Assembly (NCBI RefSeq): GCF_009903625.1
Contig: NZ_CP047569.1
Location: 1,582,501-1,646,500, forward strand
Reading direction: 5' to 3'
DNA from: Microbulbifer sp. ALW1
Lineage (GTDB): Bacteria; Pseudomonadota; Gammaproteobacteria; Pseudomonadales; Cellvibrionaceae
Length of the DNA stretch: 64,000 bases
Below, in pieces: positions 39,053 through 48,433 of the stretch. The position numbers were made by a program, and so were the translations under genes. Within the stretch, counting starts at the first letter, position 1. The number at the start of each line of letters is the position of its first letter. The notes under the pieces were generated by a model. It saw only the letters and a list, made by a program, of their open reading frames with translations, was not told the origin of the DNA and did no database searches.

Positions 39053-39472
39053 TCAGTTGGTTGGATTCAGGCCGCTTACCACGATCTCGCTTTTGTCGCC
39101 GGTTGCCCTGTCTGTAATCAAAACGGTCAAGACACCATCGTTGTCGAGAATCTGGACGATAAAATCATCGGTGACCAGTTCGCCGCTATTGCCGTCGCCC
39201 ACGTCGGTCAGTAACTGGTTGAGCAATCGGGTTTCCAGGGAATCGGTGAACCTGTCCAGGGCACTTGGCTGCTCATAGAGGTCTGCAGGATTGTTCGGAT
39301 CTTCGTGATCGTCCTGAGACTGAGCATTCTGCAGTAAGAAGGAGCCATTCAGCGGGTTTCCGCCAAAGTTCGGGTTTGTAGGTTCGTAAATGAGTTCTGT
39401 GCCAAGCGCAATCGAGCTTCCAAGGGCGACACAGGGCGATAGCAAAATACCAACTATTTTTTTTCTGTTCAT
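39053..39472 (-). CDS. csgF: curli assembly factor CsgF
   Basis: A 139-residue CsgF with signal peptide (about 1-24). The conserved start of the mature protein is ELIYEPTNPNFGGNPLNGSFLLQNAQ, given here as its key parts YEPTNPNFGG and NPLNGSFLLQNAQ. This is the part that inserts into the CsgG pore. CsgF couples secretion to nucleation at the cell surface. Its ATG overlaps the csgE stop (TGATG), so the two are translationally coupled. Confidence 0.93.
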   Translation of the reverse strand: MNRKKIVGILLSPCVALGSSIALGTELIYEPTNPNFGGNPLNGSFLLQNAQSQDDHEDPNNPADLYEQPSALDRFTDSLETRLLNQLLTDVGDGNSGELVTDDFIVQILDNDGVLTVLITDRATGDKSEIVVSGLNPTN

Positions 39473-39915
39473 CAGAGTTCATCCTTGCCTAAGTCGAAGT
39501 GGTCGGTGAAGGCTGCGCGAATTTTTTCTTGCAGTACCATTTCATGAATCATTTGTGAGGCTTGTTCTGCCAAACCTCGAATGTTGTTGGTGCTGGGGCT
39601 GATAAATTGCCGGAAAACCGTTTTGTTGTTGTAGGTAATCCAGATCAGGTTGCCCCAGCGTGCGGATGGCCGCTCTTGAATCGTCAGGTTGTAATCACTA
39701 TCGGGGTACTGCAGGTTTCGGTACTCACTCATGAAGCGGGCGAAATCGTGCCCGGTTCTGGTGATGGTCTGGTCAATATTGAAGCCGCTAATTTCATCTT
39801 CAAGGCGTCCGGTATCTTCGTTGGCGGAAGCCACCGGCTCCAGTTCATCGTCGTTGACGCCCTGAGCCAGGGAATAGCTGGTGACGAACAGGAGAAGTAT
39901 CACCAGAGCTCTCAT
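39472..39915 (-). CDS. csgE: curli assembly chaperone CsgE
   Basis: A 147-residue periplasmic protein with signal peptide (about 1-17). The family signature is clear: DQTITRTGHDFARFMSEY, then NLTIQERPSARWGNLIWI, and a C-terminal DLGKDEL resembling the end of E. coli CsgE. It caps CsgG and directs substrates to the pore. An acidic stretch of about 20 residues precedes the domain. It overlaps the regulator gene upstream by four bases (ATGA) and csgF downstream. Confidence 0.92.
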   Translation of the reverse strand: MRALVILLLFVTSYSLAQGVNDDELEPVASANEDTGRLEDEISGFNIDQTITRTGHDFARFMSEYRNLQYPDSDYNLTIQERPSARWGNLIWITYNNKTVFRQFISPSTNNIRGLAEQASQMIHEMVLQEKIRAAFTDHFDLGKDEL

Positions 39916-40505
39916 ATCCGCTCGACCTGAAGGTGTAACTTCGCCCAGTTGCTCGCCTGCAGGCGGTTCTTGACACCGATTTTCCGGAAGATGTTGTACA
40001 TGTGGTTCTTCACGGTGTGTTCACTGAGGTGCAGTCTCGACGCAATAATGCTGTTGGGTTCTCCGGTGGTCAGCTGCGCCAGGATCTCTTGCTCACGCTT
40101 GGTCAATAACAGACGGGAGCGGGATTCGGAATCACTCTGGATTCGTGAGTTCTGAATGGCGAAGCCGAGCTTGCCGATCAGGTCCTTTTGCCCGGCGCGG
40201 TTGTCACACAGAAACTGAAACTTTCTCTGTTCCAGCGGTTTGGTGATATGGCTGGGAAGGTCCAGCGGGAAATTAATCAAAAGAACCCTGGGATGATCAA
40301 TATTTTTCAGGTAGTTGAATTCAGCGCTGGGTGTGGACTTAGCGCTAAGCGCAAAGCAGTCAACAATAATTGCGTCGTAGTTTTTCAGGCAGTGTTTTTG
40401 ACGTCCGAATTCTGATTTTTCCCAGCTGAAATGAAGATGCTCAGAAACGAGTGAGTAGAGTAAATCCCCATGCAGGCCGGAATCGCTCAAAAAGAGAATC
40501 GGCAT
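39912..40505 (-). CDS. LuxR-family regulator, CsgD-like position
   Basis: A 197-residue two-domain regulator. The N-terminal half is receiver-like but lacks an obvious phosphoacceptor pocket, as in CsgD. The C-terminal LuxR helix-turn-helix is clear: LTKREQEILAQLTTGEPN and IASRLHLSEHTVKNHMYNIF (about residues 130-185). It is the first gene of the csg operon and overlaps csgE by ATGA, so it is very probably the curli activator. CsgD orthology is inferred from position and domain layout. Confidence 0.85.
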   Translation of the reverse strand: MPILFLSDSGLHGDLLYSLVSEHLHFSWEKSEFGRQKHCLKNYDAIIVDCFALSAKSTPSAEFNYLKNIDHPRVLLINFPLDLPSHITKPLEQRKFQFLCDNRAGQKDLIGKLGFAIQNSRIQSDSESRSRLLLTKREQEILAQLTTGEPNSIIASRLHLSEHTVKNHMYNIFRKIGVKNRLQASNWAKLHLQVERI

Positions 40506-41195
40506 AAATTACCCCATGATTAGCCCAAGATAATCCCAGGTAGAGATTCAAGCGACATCAGATGCAGAAGGGGTTCCCCATTGCACTTCCTCTTCTTACT
40601 TCTTTTGCGGGCAAATGCTTTTTTGTGCCCTGGTTTGAGGAGTATGCGCCAGCCCAATTAAGTGGAAAATCTCATTCCTTGAGAAATTTGTATGGAGTGT
40701 AGACGGGATTCTCGGGTGCAAGGATGAAGCGGGTGACAGTCGTGAAATAATAATTTCTATTAAAAAATTTTTTTACAATAGCTTTTTTCGAAAGTGATGA
40801 TGTTCTATTTTTTCTTTTTTTAAAGCTTGGTAGTGATATTTTTTATCATGGCGTGGTGTTGTTTTCATTGCTGAGGTTTTAACGGAGCTGAAGTTTTAAT
40901 GGGTCTGAGGTTTTAACAGAAGAGTTCCTTAAGATCAGGGTATGAAGTTGTTGGTTCCGGTATGGTTGACAGTGATGGGTATCGCTTTGGTTATGTGCGA
41001 TTTGAATTTGGAACTCAGGCTATAGGAGAAGAATGCGTCGGTCATGTGGAACTTAATCTAGTCCGCTGCTATTAGTTTGTGAGCTCGGGGTGGTGGTGAT
41101 CGATAGGGTGGCGCGCTGTTGCTCCTATATTTGGCTATCCGTGTGATTAGCGAAAAGCATAATTTTATTACGCCTACAAAGAATCCAGGAAAATC
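40506..41195. other. 690-bp AT-rich intergenic region, divergent promoters
   Basis: It lies between the csg operon (minus) and the molybdenum hydroxylase operon (plus) and should contain both promoters. It has strong A/T tracts around 40750-40830, typical of an H-NS- or IHF-sensitive control region. No gene or RNA is supported. Confidence 0.5.
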
Positions 41196-44006
41196 ATGGA
41201 AGGTTTCCGCTCCGATCGGCGAAATTTCATCAAACTCTGCACTATCTCCGGCATTACGCTGTTCGCTGCACCGGCACTTTGGCAGCTTGGTAGCGCGCGA
41301 CCGGCAACGGCAGCGGGCAAGCTGAACTGGCGAGGGCGTGGGCTGGAACCGGCTTTCCGGGCCGACGGCATTGCCAAGGTGACTGGCCAGAAGATATTTG
41401 GTCGAGATTTTCGTGCCAAAGACATGCCTGGTTGGAATCAGTCGCAGCACTATGCATTTGTCCTGCGATGTAACCGGGTGGACCGGCGCTTTATCGGCTT
41501 TGACTGGAGTCAGTTGCCACCGGACGGTCAGCCTTACATAAAAATTGCCGCAAAAGATCTGGCGGAAAGGAAGTTAAAGCTGCCGTCCTTCTACGGCGAT
41601 GCGATGTTGCTGAGCGAGGGGGAAACGCCGCACTACTATGGCCACGCGGTGGCCATGCTGCTGTTTGACGACTTTGAAAAATTCGCTGCTGCAAAACAGA
41701 CGTTGCAGTTCAATGAGCAAGTAATCCGCTATGGCGATCAGGCGCCACCGGTGCAGCGAGATCCCTATGCCAGCTGGCGCATTATTCGTGCCGAGGGCCC
41801 GGAAGGGCCAACTGGCGAGGATCTGTACTCGCCATTGCAGGACGGCCTCTTCTTTCCCAACTATCGCGACCGCAAAGTCGAGTGGCCTGCGAAATCGAGC
41901 CAATCCGGTGATGTCAGTGAGCGCGGCATGTATTACGCGGGGCAAATTCGCACTCAGACCCGGAATGAGACAGATGCGGGCAACTGGCACCTGGTAAGTG
42001 CCGAGTATCAAACGCAAATTGTTGATCCGATGATGATGGAGCCTGAGGCTGCCAATGTCTGGTTCGACAGAGAGCAGCAGTCTTTGCATTTGGTACTCAC
42101 CAACCAATCGCCGCAGGACTTTCAGGAGCTGGCGGCACATATGATCGCCGAGTGCGAATTCTCTGCCGATATAAAAAGTATCGTGGTGCATTCCTCTGTC
42201 GTGGGCGGTGGTTTCGGGGGTAAAGACCACACCATATTTCCCTACTACGGCTTGGTGGCGGGGCTCTTTGGCTCGGCGCCTGTCCGCTTATCCAACAACC
42301 GCTTCGAGCAGTTCCAGACCGGTCTGAAGCGACACCCCTTTCATATGCGCAATACCCTGGCGGTGGATAAGAAGAGCGGAAAATTCCAGGCGTTGATTTC
42401 CGAGATGCAGGTGGACGGCGGTGGGCGGCAGAACTTCAGTGCCTCGGTCTCCATGGTGGGCGCTAGTGCACTACAAGGCATCTATTATCTGCCGCGTAAC
42501 GATATTTCTGCTGTTGCCAACCATTCCATGAATGTGGACTCCGGGTCCATGCGAGGCTACGGCACGCTACAGTCAATGACCGCTATGGAGATGATGGTAA
42601 ACCAGGCTGCAGCGGAGCTGGACATCGACCCGATCGAATTGCGGTTGCGCAATGCTTCAGAGTCCGGTTGGCGCAACACCCAGGGCGCTGTCCCTACGGT
42701 TCAATTGCGCTACCGGGAGTTGCTGGAGCGCGCCAGCCAACACCCGATGTGGCTCGAACGCACCGGGCGCAAAAAAGAGTTCGAGCAGAATAACCCGGGC
42801 TATTTATTCGGTACCGGTTACGCCATTGTCACCAAGGATTACGGTACTGGCGCTGCTGCGCCGAGCTCCGCAGTGCAGTTCGACGCGGAGGGGCGACTCT
42901 CCATGGCTGTTGAATTTATGGAAATGGGCACCGGTATTGCGACGTCTCAGTCTCTGTTACTGGAAACACTTCTCGGACATTCGGCTGATTACTGTGCTGT
43001 GGGTGAAGTGGATGCCTGGCATGCGCTGCAGCAATTCCAGACCGAAAGTCCCTACCTCATGAGTCAGGCACATCAGGATCAGATGTCCGCCAGTCCTTTG
43101 TGGACGCCGGTAACAGCAATGGCCAGTGCGGCGTCCATGTCTGCTTATTACCAGGGGCACGCGACCCGGCAGGCTGCCGAAATTCTATTTGAACAGGGCC
43201 TGCTACCCGCGGCCCGGCGCCTATGGCAGATGACGGAGATAGATCAAACGCAGCTGCAGTGGCGTGCCGGGAAGCTTCACTATGGCGATAAGTCGCCACT
43301 GCCTTTGGCACAGCTAGCGGCAGAGGCGCATCGTAACGGTGATGTAACCGGTGTGATGGTGCACACGTTCAACCGCTGGGAGTGGGCGGAGGCCGACTTC
43401 GAGCTGGGAGGCCGCCAGCAGATCTGGCGCATCGATGGCCTGGCGTTCCGCCGCGGAGGTTCAGCACAGACGGTTCGCGCCGATGAATATCAGGTGGTAA
43501 AGCGCAAGGCGGTGCGCTACCCGAGAACTGCCCTGAACAATGCCATGGTCACCTACTACGCACCTACCGCGGCGCTGGTGGAAGTGGCTGTGAATGCGGG
43601 GACAGGCGAAGTCAAAATTCATGGGCTGCAAAACTATATGGATTGTGGCCGCACCATCGTGCGCCAGCTGGTTGAGGGCCAGATTGAAGGCGGTGTGGCG
43701 ATGGGTATCGGTCACGCACTCTATGAAGTCCTGCCACCCCTTGCAGAAGGGGCTGGCAACGGCACCTGGAATTTGAACCGGTATCAGGTGCCCCTGGCAA
43801 AACATGTGCCGGTTTGGAACCAGCAACATGAGATATTGCCACCAGAGTCGGACGAGGATCCTCATAAAGGTATTGCGGAAGTGGTGATGATCCCGATTGT
43901 TGCGGCTCTGGCCGAGGCCATCTATCAGGCCACCGGGCAGCGTTTCAATGAAACGCCGATCACGCCGGAGAAATTGCGCCGCGCACTCAACCCACAGGTG
44001 CTGTGA
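41196..44006 (+). CDS. molybdenum hydroxylase large subunit, Tat-exported (isoquinoline/aldehyde oxidoreductase type)
   Basis: A 936-residue molybdopterin-binding subunit of the xanthine oxidase family. The N-terminus SDRRNFIKLCTISG is a twin-arginine signal, followed by a hydrophobic stretch and an Ala-rich cleavage region. MoCo-domain landmarks are VVGGGFGGKDHT (about residue 335), DSGSMRGYG (about 447) and KGIAEVVMIP near 890, holding the expected catalytic Glu. No FAD subunit is present; electrons instead go to a [2Fe-2S] subunit and a cytochrome c. This architecture is that of IorAB-type enzymes, which oxidise N-heterocycles or aldehydes in the periplasm. It is longer than typical IorB (about 750), so substrate preference cannot be transferred. 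It is first in the operon with 44020, 44565, 45785, 46610 and 47586. Confidence 0.9.
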   Translation: MEGFRSDRRNFIKLCTISGITLFAAPALWQLGSARPATAAGKLNWRGRGLEPAFRADGIAKVTGQKIFGRDFRAKDMPGWNQSQHYAFVLRCNRVDRRFIGFDWSQLPPDGQPYIKIAAKDLAERKLKLPSFYGDAMLLSEGETPHYYGHAVAMLLFDDFEKFAAAKQTLQFNEQVIRYGDQAPPVQRDPYASWRIIRAEGPEGPTGEDLYSPLQDGLFFPNYRDRKVEWPAKSSQSGDVSERGMYYAGQIRTQTRNETDAGNWHLVSAEYQTQIVDPMMMEPEAANVWFDREQQSLHLVLTNQSPQDFQELAAHMIAECEFSADIKSIVVHSSVVGGGFGGKDHTIFPYYGLVAGLFGSAPVRLSNNRFEQFQTGLKRHPFHMRNTLAVDKKSGKFQALISEMQVDGGGRQNFSASVSMVGASALQGIYYLPRNDISAVANHSMNVDSGSMRGYGTLQSMTAMEMMVNQAAAELDIDPIELRLRNASESGWRNTQGAVPTVQLRYRELLERASQHPMWLERTGRKKEFEQNNPGYLFGTGYAIVTKDYGTGAAAPSSAVQFDAEGRLSMAVEFMEMGTGIATSQSLLLETLLGHSADYCAVGEVDAWHALQQFQTESPYLMSQAHQDQMSASPLWTPVTAMASAASMSAYYQGHATRQAAEILFEQGLLPAARRLWQMTEIDQTQLQWRAGKLHYGDKSPLPLAQLAAEAHRNGDVTGVMVHTFNRWEWAEADFELGGRQQIWRIDGLAFRRGGSAQTVRADEYQVVKRKAVRYPRTALNNAMVTYYAPTAALVEVAVNAGTGEVKIHGLQNYMDCGRTIVRQLVEGQIEGGVAMGIGHALYEVLPPLAEGAGNGTWNLNRYQVPLAKHVPVWNQQHEILPPESDEDPHKGIAEVVMIPIVAALAEAIYQATGQRFNETPITPEKLRRALNPQVL

Positions 44007-44019
44007 GGAGATCAAACCG

Positions 44020-44568
44020 ATGGCAAAGATTCCACTGTCCTTAGTGGTCAATGGCGAAAAGGTGGGACCCGTAGAGGTAGACGAATACACCTCTCTTCTG
44101 GACTTCCTGCACGAATTTCTGAACCTGACCGGCACCAAATTGGGGTGTGGTATCGGCGTCTGTCGCGCTTGTACGATTCTGGTTGAGCGCGAGAATGGCT
44201 CACTGGAGCCGGTACGTAGCTGTATAAACAACATCGGCCGCTTCAACGGTGCAAAAGTCACTACTGTTGAAGGGCAGGCCGAGCGCAACGCAGACGGGGA
44301 AATTGTTGCGCTGTCGGCGGTTCAGGAAGCTTTTCTTCGTAACTTTTCCTTCCAGTGTGGCTGGTGTACCGCGGGGTTCGTCAATGGCGCAACGGCGTTG
44401 ATCGACCGCCTAAAGCGTGAGCCGGTGGCGGCGGAAAATGTAACGAATGCGATTGAAGAAGCCTTGGGAGAGCATATCTGCCGTTGTACCGGTTATGTGC
44501 GTTATTTCCGTGCGGTCAAGGAAGTCATCGAATCCACTCCCGGATTGGTCAAGGAGGGGGGGAGATGA
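44020..44568 (+). CDS. (2Fe-2S)-binding subunit of molybdenum hydroxylase
   Basis: A 182-residue protein with two [2Fe-2S] clusters. The plant-type ferredoxin cluster has CGIGVCRAC (Cys43, 48, 51) and Cys68. The second cluster has CGWC (Cys113, 116) and CRC (Cys154, 156). It passes electrons from the Mo site of the large subunit to the cytochrome. It has no signal of its own and would travel with the Tat substrate as a complex. The ATG at 44020 follows GAGGAG. Its stop overlaps the next gene by ATGA. Confidence 0.95.
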   Translation: MAKIPLSLVVNGEKVGPVEVDEYTSLLDFLHEFLNLTGTKLGCGIGVCRACTILVERENGSLEPVRSCINNIGRFNGAKVTTVEGQAERNADGEIVALSAVQEAFLRNFSFQCGWCTAGFVNGATALIDRLKREPVAAENVTNAIEEALGEHICRCTGYVRYFRAVKEVIESTPGLVKEGGR

Positions 44569-45788
44569 AGAGAGTCATTCTCACATTTCTCTTACTGTTG
44601 GTCGGTAATGTGGTCGCTGCGCAGTCAGCGGTGGAAAAAGGTCGCTATCTGGCTACCGCAGGTGATTGCGTCGCTTGCCATACCGCGGAAAACGGCCGTC
44701 CCATGATTGGCGGAAGACCCTTTCAGACCCCTTTCGGGGTGCTCTTTTCGACCAATATCACTCCGGATAAAAAAACCGGGATTGGTCATTACGCGCTGGA
44801 AGATTTCACTGCATCCATGCGCCGTGGTGTAGGCACACACGGTAATCTTTATCCGGCCATGCCCTATACCTCATTTTATTTGATCAATGACGAGGATTTG
44901 GCATCACTGTACGCATACTTTATGCAGTTACCGCCGGTGGAATTTGCGACACCAAAGAACAAATTGATTTTTCCCGCCAATCTGCGTTTTGGCCTGACTT
45001 TCTGGAATTGGATTTTCTTTGACGAAGCATCGCTGGTAGAGCAATCCGACAAAAGCCCCGAGTGGCAGCGGGGTAACTATCTGGTCAACGCGCTGGGTCA
45101 TTGTGGCGAGTGTCACACGCCGCGCAATTTTGCGTTTGCAATGAAGGAGGAGCATAAATTTGCAGGCAATGTGCTTGAAGGTTGGGATGCGGTTGATATC
45201 CGGCCCCAGGCGTTGCGTCGTCAAGGCTGGGACAGAGCGCAGCTGCGGGAGCTGTTTAAGACGGGTGCTAGCGAGCGCGGTACTGCCGTTGGAGAAATGT
45301 ATAGTGTTGTTAAGCACAGTCTCAGTCATCTGTCCGATGATGACATCAATGCGATGATCTCCTACCTGCTTGACGATACTGAAGACGAACCAGGTATTTC
45401 CGGTAAACCGGAATTGGCCACCGAGCGATTTTCCGAGGGACGTGCGGACTTTGTAGCCTATTGCGCAGGCTGCCACGGTCGGGAAGGGCGCGGGTTAGCA
45501 CTTGCGGTAGCGCCCCCGATGAATCGAAATGCCGGTATACGTGCGGAAAAACCTTACAACAGTATTGCCGCGATTCTTCGCGGTTTGCCGGCCCAGCGTA
45601 TGAGCCGCACCAACGCCCGCGCGGGCATGCCAGGATTCCATGGTGAGCTGAGTGACACACGAATCGCCAGCTTGGTGAACTTTATGCGTACTGCCTGGGG
45701 CGGGGCTCCGGGGGAAGTAACGCCGGAAGAAGTGGCGGAGATTCGTAAGCAGTTGCAGGATCACGGCTATCTGGAAGCGCAGGAATGA
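44565..45788 (+). CDS. triheme cytochrome c
   Basis: A 407-residue exported cytochrome. The signal peptide is residues 1-19 or so. Three haem c motifs are visible: CVACH (from 35), CGECH (from 180) and CAGCH (from 300). This is the layout of the membrane-bound triheme subunits that accept electrons from alcohol, aldehyde and gluconate dehydrogenases and hand them to quinone or oxidase. Here it would be the electron acceptor of the molybdenum hydroxylase. It overlaps its neighbours by ATGA on both sides. There is no C-terminal membrane anchor, so it is probably soluble or loosely associated. Confidence 0.94.
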   Translation: MKRVILTFLLLLVGNVVAAQSAVEKGRYLATAGDCVACHTAENGRPMIGGRPFQTPFGVLFSTNITPDKKTGIGHYALEDFTASMRRGVGTHGNLYPAMPYTSFYLINDEDLASLYAYFMQLPPVEFATPKNKLIFPANLRFGLTFWNWIFFDEASLVEQSDKSPEWQRGNYLVNALGHCGECHTPRNFAFAMKEEHKFAGNVLEGWDAVDIRPQALRRQGWDRAQLRELFKTGASERGTAVGEMYSVVKHSLSHLSDDDINAMISYLLDDTEDEPGISGKPELATERFSEGRADFVAYCAGCHGREGRGLALAVAPPMNRNAGIRAEKPYNSIAAILRGLPAQRMSRTNARAGMPGFHGELSDTRIASLVNFMRTAWGGAPGEVTPEEVAEIRKQLQDHGYLEAQE

Positions 45789-46567
45789 ATTGTCTACGCC
45801 ATTTTATTGGCGCCTTCAGTGCCGCGCTTACGATCTTCAGCCCGGTGGTGGCTCTGGCGGCAGAATGGTCGGCTACCGAAGCTCAGCTGCAGTACGGCCG
45901 GTTGGATAATCCATTCGATGAATCAACAACCGATACCACTATCCTCACGCTCCAGCATGCCAGTGGCTGGAAATATGGTGAAAATTTTTTCTTCGTTGAT
46001 TTTCTTAATGACGGCAGGCGCGATGGCTTTAATGACACTGACGTCTATGCAGAGTGGTATGCCACATTTAGCCTGGGGAAAATTAGCCGTTGCGATCTGA
46101 GTATTGGGCCGATAAAAGATTTTGGGTTAGTGGCGGGATTCAACTACTCGGCCGATGCCAATGTCGAGAAATTTTTGCCGGGCTTCCGCATCGCCTGGGC
46201 AACGCCTGGCGAGTCCTTCTTGAATACGGACATTACCGGCTATCAGGATATCGGCTACGGCGATGGTGCGCCAAAAGAGGGGGACAGCTATATGATCGAT
46301 TTCAATGGCGCTTTTCCCTTCAGTATTGGCAATCAGGACTTCAGTATTGAAGGGCATATCGAATATATCCATAACCGCACCAGCGAATTCGGCGACGTGA
46401 AAAGCTGGGTCCTCGCTCAACCCCAGTTTCGCTGGGATTTGGGTAAGGCTCTGTTCAAAAGCCCGAAGCAGCTGTTTATTGGTATCGAGTACCAGTACTG
46501 GCGAAACAAGTTGGGTATCAATATTGAGGAAAGTGCCGTGCAGGCGCTGGTCGTTTGGCGTTTCTGA
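45785..46567 (+). CDS. outer-membrane channel, Tsx/OmpK type
   Basis: A 260-residue protein with signal peptide (about 1-25) and a beta-rich remainder ending in a terminal aromatic, VVWRF, as outer-membrane barrels do. The pattern of YGENFFFVDFLNDGR, VYAEWYATFSLGKI and IGIEYQYWRNKLGI is that of the nucleoside-specific channel-forming Tsx/OmpK family. It is translationally coupled to the cytochrome gene. A nucleoside- or nucleobase-like substrate for the adjacent hydroxylase is suggested, but this is inference. Confidence 0.8.
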   Translation: MNCLRHFIGAFSAALTIFSPVVALAAEWSATEAQLQYGRLDNPFDESTTDTTILTLQHASGWKYGENFFFVDFLNDGRRDGFNDTDVYAEWYATFSLGKISRCDLSIGPIKDFGLVAGFNYSADANVEKFLPGFRIAWATPGESFLNTDITGYQDIGYGDGAPKEGDSYMIDFNGAFPFSIGNQDFSIEGHIEYIHNRTSEFGDVKSWVLAQPQFRWDLGKALFKSPKQLFIGIEYQYWRNKLGINIEESAVQALVVWRF

Positions 46568-46609
46568 TAATCGCAGGGTCTTTCGAAGGGCGCGGAGTCG
46601 GATAGTGGC

Positions 46610-47596
46610 ATGAGCATGCAGCATCTTGATTTACAGGTCGCAGAGCAAGCACTTGCCTGGCTGAATCAAGGGAATACCGTTTGGTTGTGTACGGTGTTGT
46701 CCACCTTCGGTTCGTCGCCGCGCGCACCAGGTTGCATGATGGCGGCGCTGGGCAGCGGGTGTCATATCGGCTCGATTTCCGGCGGCTGCGTTGAAGAAGA
46801 TTTCCTGGAACGCCTGGTCAATGGTTGCTTTACGCAAAATGTCGAAGTTTTGCGATATGGCTGCGGCGGTGCCAACGGGGCTCGGGTGTCGCTTCCTTGT
46901 GGGGGTAGCCTTGACGTTCTGGTTGAGCGCTTGTTGGCCGAGCCTTCCAACCAGGCGCACCTGGAAGTGCTACTTTCGAGCCTGCATGGTCAGCGTTCAC
47001 TGGTTCGGAATGTGGATATCGGCAGCGGCCAGCGGACACTCCATGAAGATCTCGGTGTCGGCCCAAGAGTTTTCCGCAGTATAGAACTAGGCACCGTAAA
47101 GATCCGCGTTGGACCCGCAGCGCGATTAATCATTGCCGGGGTTTCCCCGGTTTCAAAAATCTGCGCGGAGTTTGCCCATACCCTTGGCTTTGAAGTTATT
47201 GTTTGTGATCCGCGGGAAGAGGCTCAAGGCGCTTTCGATGTGCCTGGAGTCGAGTTTCGGCAGATACTCCCCTCTCTGGTTATTGCAAGTTCCGGAATTT
47301 GTCACGCCGCCACCGCCGTCGTTGCGCTAACCCATGATCCCCGTATCGATGACCTTGCGATGATGGAAGCCGTAAAGACGCCAGCTTTCTACATCGGTGT
47401 TATGGGATCGCAACGCACATCGGTGGTCCGGGGTGAACGACTGCGCCGATCTGGCGGATTAAGCGAACAGGAGGTAGACCGGATCCATATGCCCATCGGA
47501 CTTGCTATTGGCAGTAAAACGCCGGCTGAAATCGCCATGGCGGTTATGGCCGATATTATCCGCGTGCAACGCGGTCGATCTCGCGATGCACTCTGA
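46610..47596 (+). CDS. xdhC: XdhC family molybdenum cofactor maturation protein
   Basis: A 328-residue XdhC/CoxI protein. The N-terminal domain has TVLSTFGSSPRAPGC and IGSISGGCVEEDF; the C-terminal Rossmann domain has GVSPVSKICAEFAHTLGFEV and the segment ending YIGVMGSQRT. XdhC proteins bind MoCo, oversee its sulfuration and insert it into xanthine-dehydrogenase-family enzymes. It is in the same operon as the hydroxylase it presumably serves. The next gene overlaps its 3' end by 11 bases. Confidence 0.93.
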   Translation: MSMQHLDLQVAEQALAWLNQGNTVWLCTVLSTFGSSPRAPGCMMAALGSGCHIGSISGGCVEEDFLERLVNGCFTQNVEVLRYGCGGANGARVSLPCGGSLDVLVERLLAEPSNQAHLEVLLSSLHGQRSLVRNVDIGSGQRTLHEDLGVGPRVFRSIELGTVKIRVGPAARLIIAGVSPVSKICAEFAHTLGFEVIVCDPREEAQGAFDVPGVEFRQILPSLVIASSGICHAATAVVALTHDPRIDDLAMMEAVKTPAFYIGVMGSQRTSVVRGERLRRSGGLSEQEVDRIHMPIGLAIGSKTPAEIAMAVMADIIRVQRGRSRDAL

Positions 47597-48182
47597 TCGC
47601 ATCGTCGCACTGTTGATGGCCGCGGGTACTTCTCAGCGTTTTGGTCGCCGGGACAAGCGTCGAGCCTTGTTGCCCAATGGACAGATGCTGTTAAAGAATT
47701 CTGTTTTTCACGTCAGTGCATTTTTTCGAAACTGGCGCCTTGTATGGCGGCCAGAAGATAGCCTTGAAAGCTTCGGGTTACCTCCGAGTACGCCCGTTCT
47801 CCATGCCCCTAATGCGCTTGGTGGTTTGGGCTGCAGTGTGGCAGACGCGGTTCGCGTTATCAGTGCTGATCCGAGTTTGGACGCTATAGACGCCACCGCG
47901 ATATTTCTCGGGGATATGCCCGCTATTAAGTTCAGCACTTTGCAGTCGGTAGTGAAGCAGGCAGATCGCACCATCATCGTGCGCCCGTCATGCGGGGGGC
48001 ACGTCGGGCACCCGGTCATTATTGGGCGTGAATTTTGGCCTGAACTTGCCGCGCTAACTGGCGACTTGGGCGCGATACGTATTATTCGCCGCAATCTTTC
48101 GCATTATCACGAAGTGCCGGTAGCGGACCGGGGGGTGATTTCGGATGTGGATACCCGCGAAGACATCGCTCGGGTTCTGTAA
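47586..48182 (+). CDS. MocA-like molybdopterin nucleotidyltransferase
   Basis: A 198-residue nucleotidyltransferase. The N-terminal motif is LLMAAGTSQRFGRRDKRRAL (nucleotide-binding loop), with LGDMPAI near residue 115 and HPVIIGREFW near 140. It matches the MobA/MocA group; beside xdhC it is most likely the MocA type that attaches CMP to molybdopterin, giving the cytosine dinucleotide form used by many hydroxylases. The RRD rather than GxDK spacing is slightly unusual. The start was chosen as the ATG overlapping xdhC by 11 bases. Confidence 0.82.
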   Translation: MHSDRIVALLMAAGTSQRFGRRDKRRALLPNGQMLLKNSVFHVSAFFRNWRLVWRPEDSLESFGLPPSTPVLHAPNALGGLGCSVADAVRVISADPSLDAIDATAIFLGDMPAIKFSTLQSVVKQADRTIIVRPSCGGHVGHPVIIGREFWPELAALTGDLGAIRIIRRNLSHYHEVPVADRGVISDVDTREDIARVL

Positions 48183-48433
48183 TTCCCAAGTCTTGATCTT
48201 AATTTTCCGGGGATTCCACAACAATTCCGAACGCAAGCTCGCTGTCATCTGGATAATTGCGCCTGTGGATAGAAATTGAAGCGCCAATGTATACTTGGTG
48301 AGCCTTTCTGCGATTCCTCTTTATTTCTGATGTTTTTCGGGGTGTTGTACTGGGCTGATTTGCGTTTGCCGGTATTTGGTGACCGCTCTGACTTGATGAC
48401 TGCTTCAATTGGACGACAGCGTGGCTGATAGTG

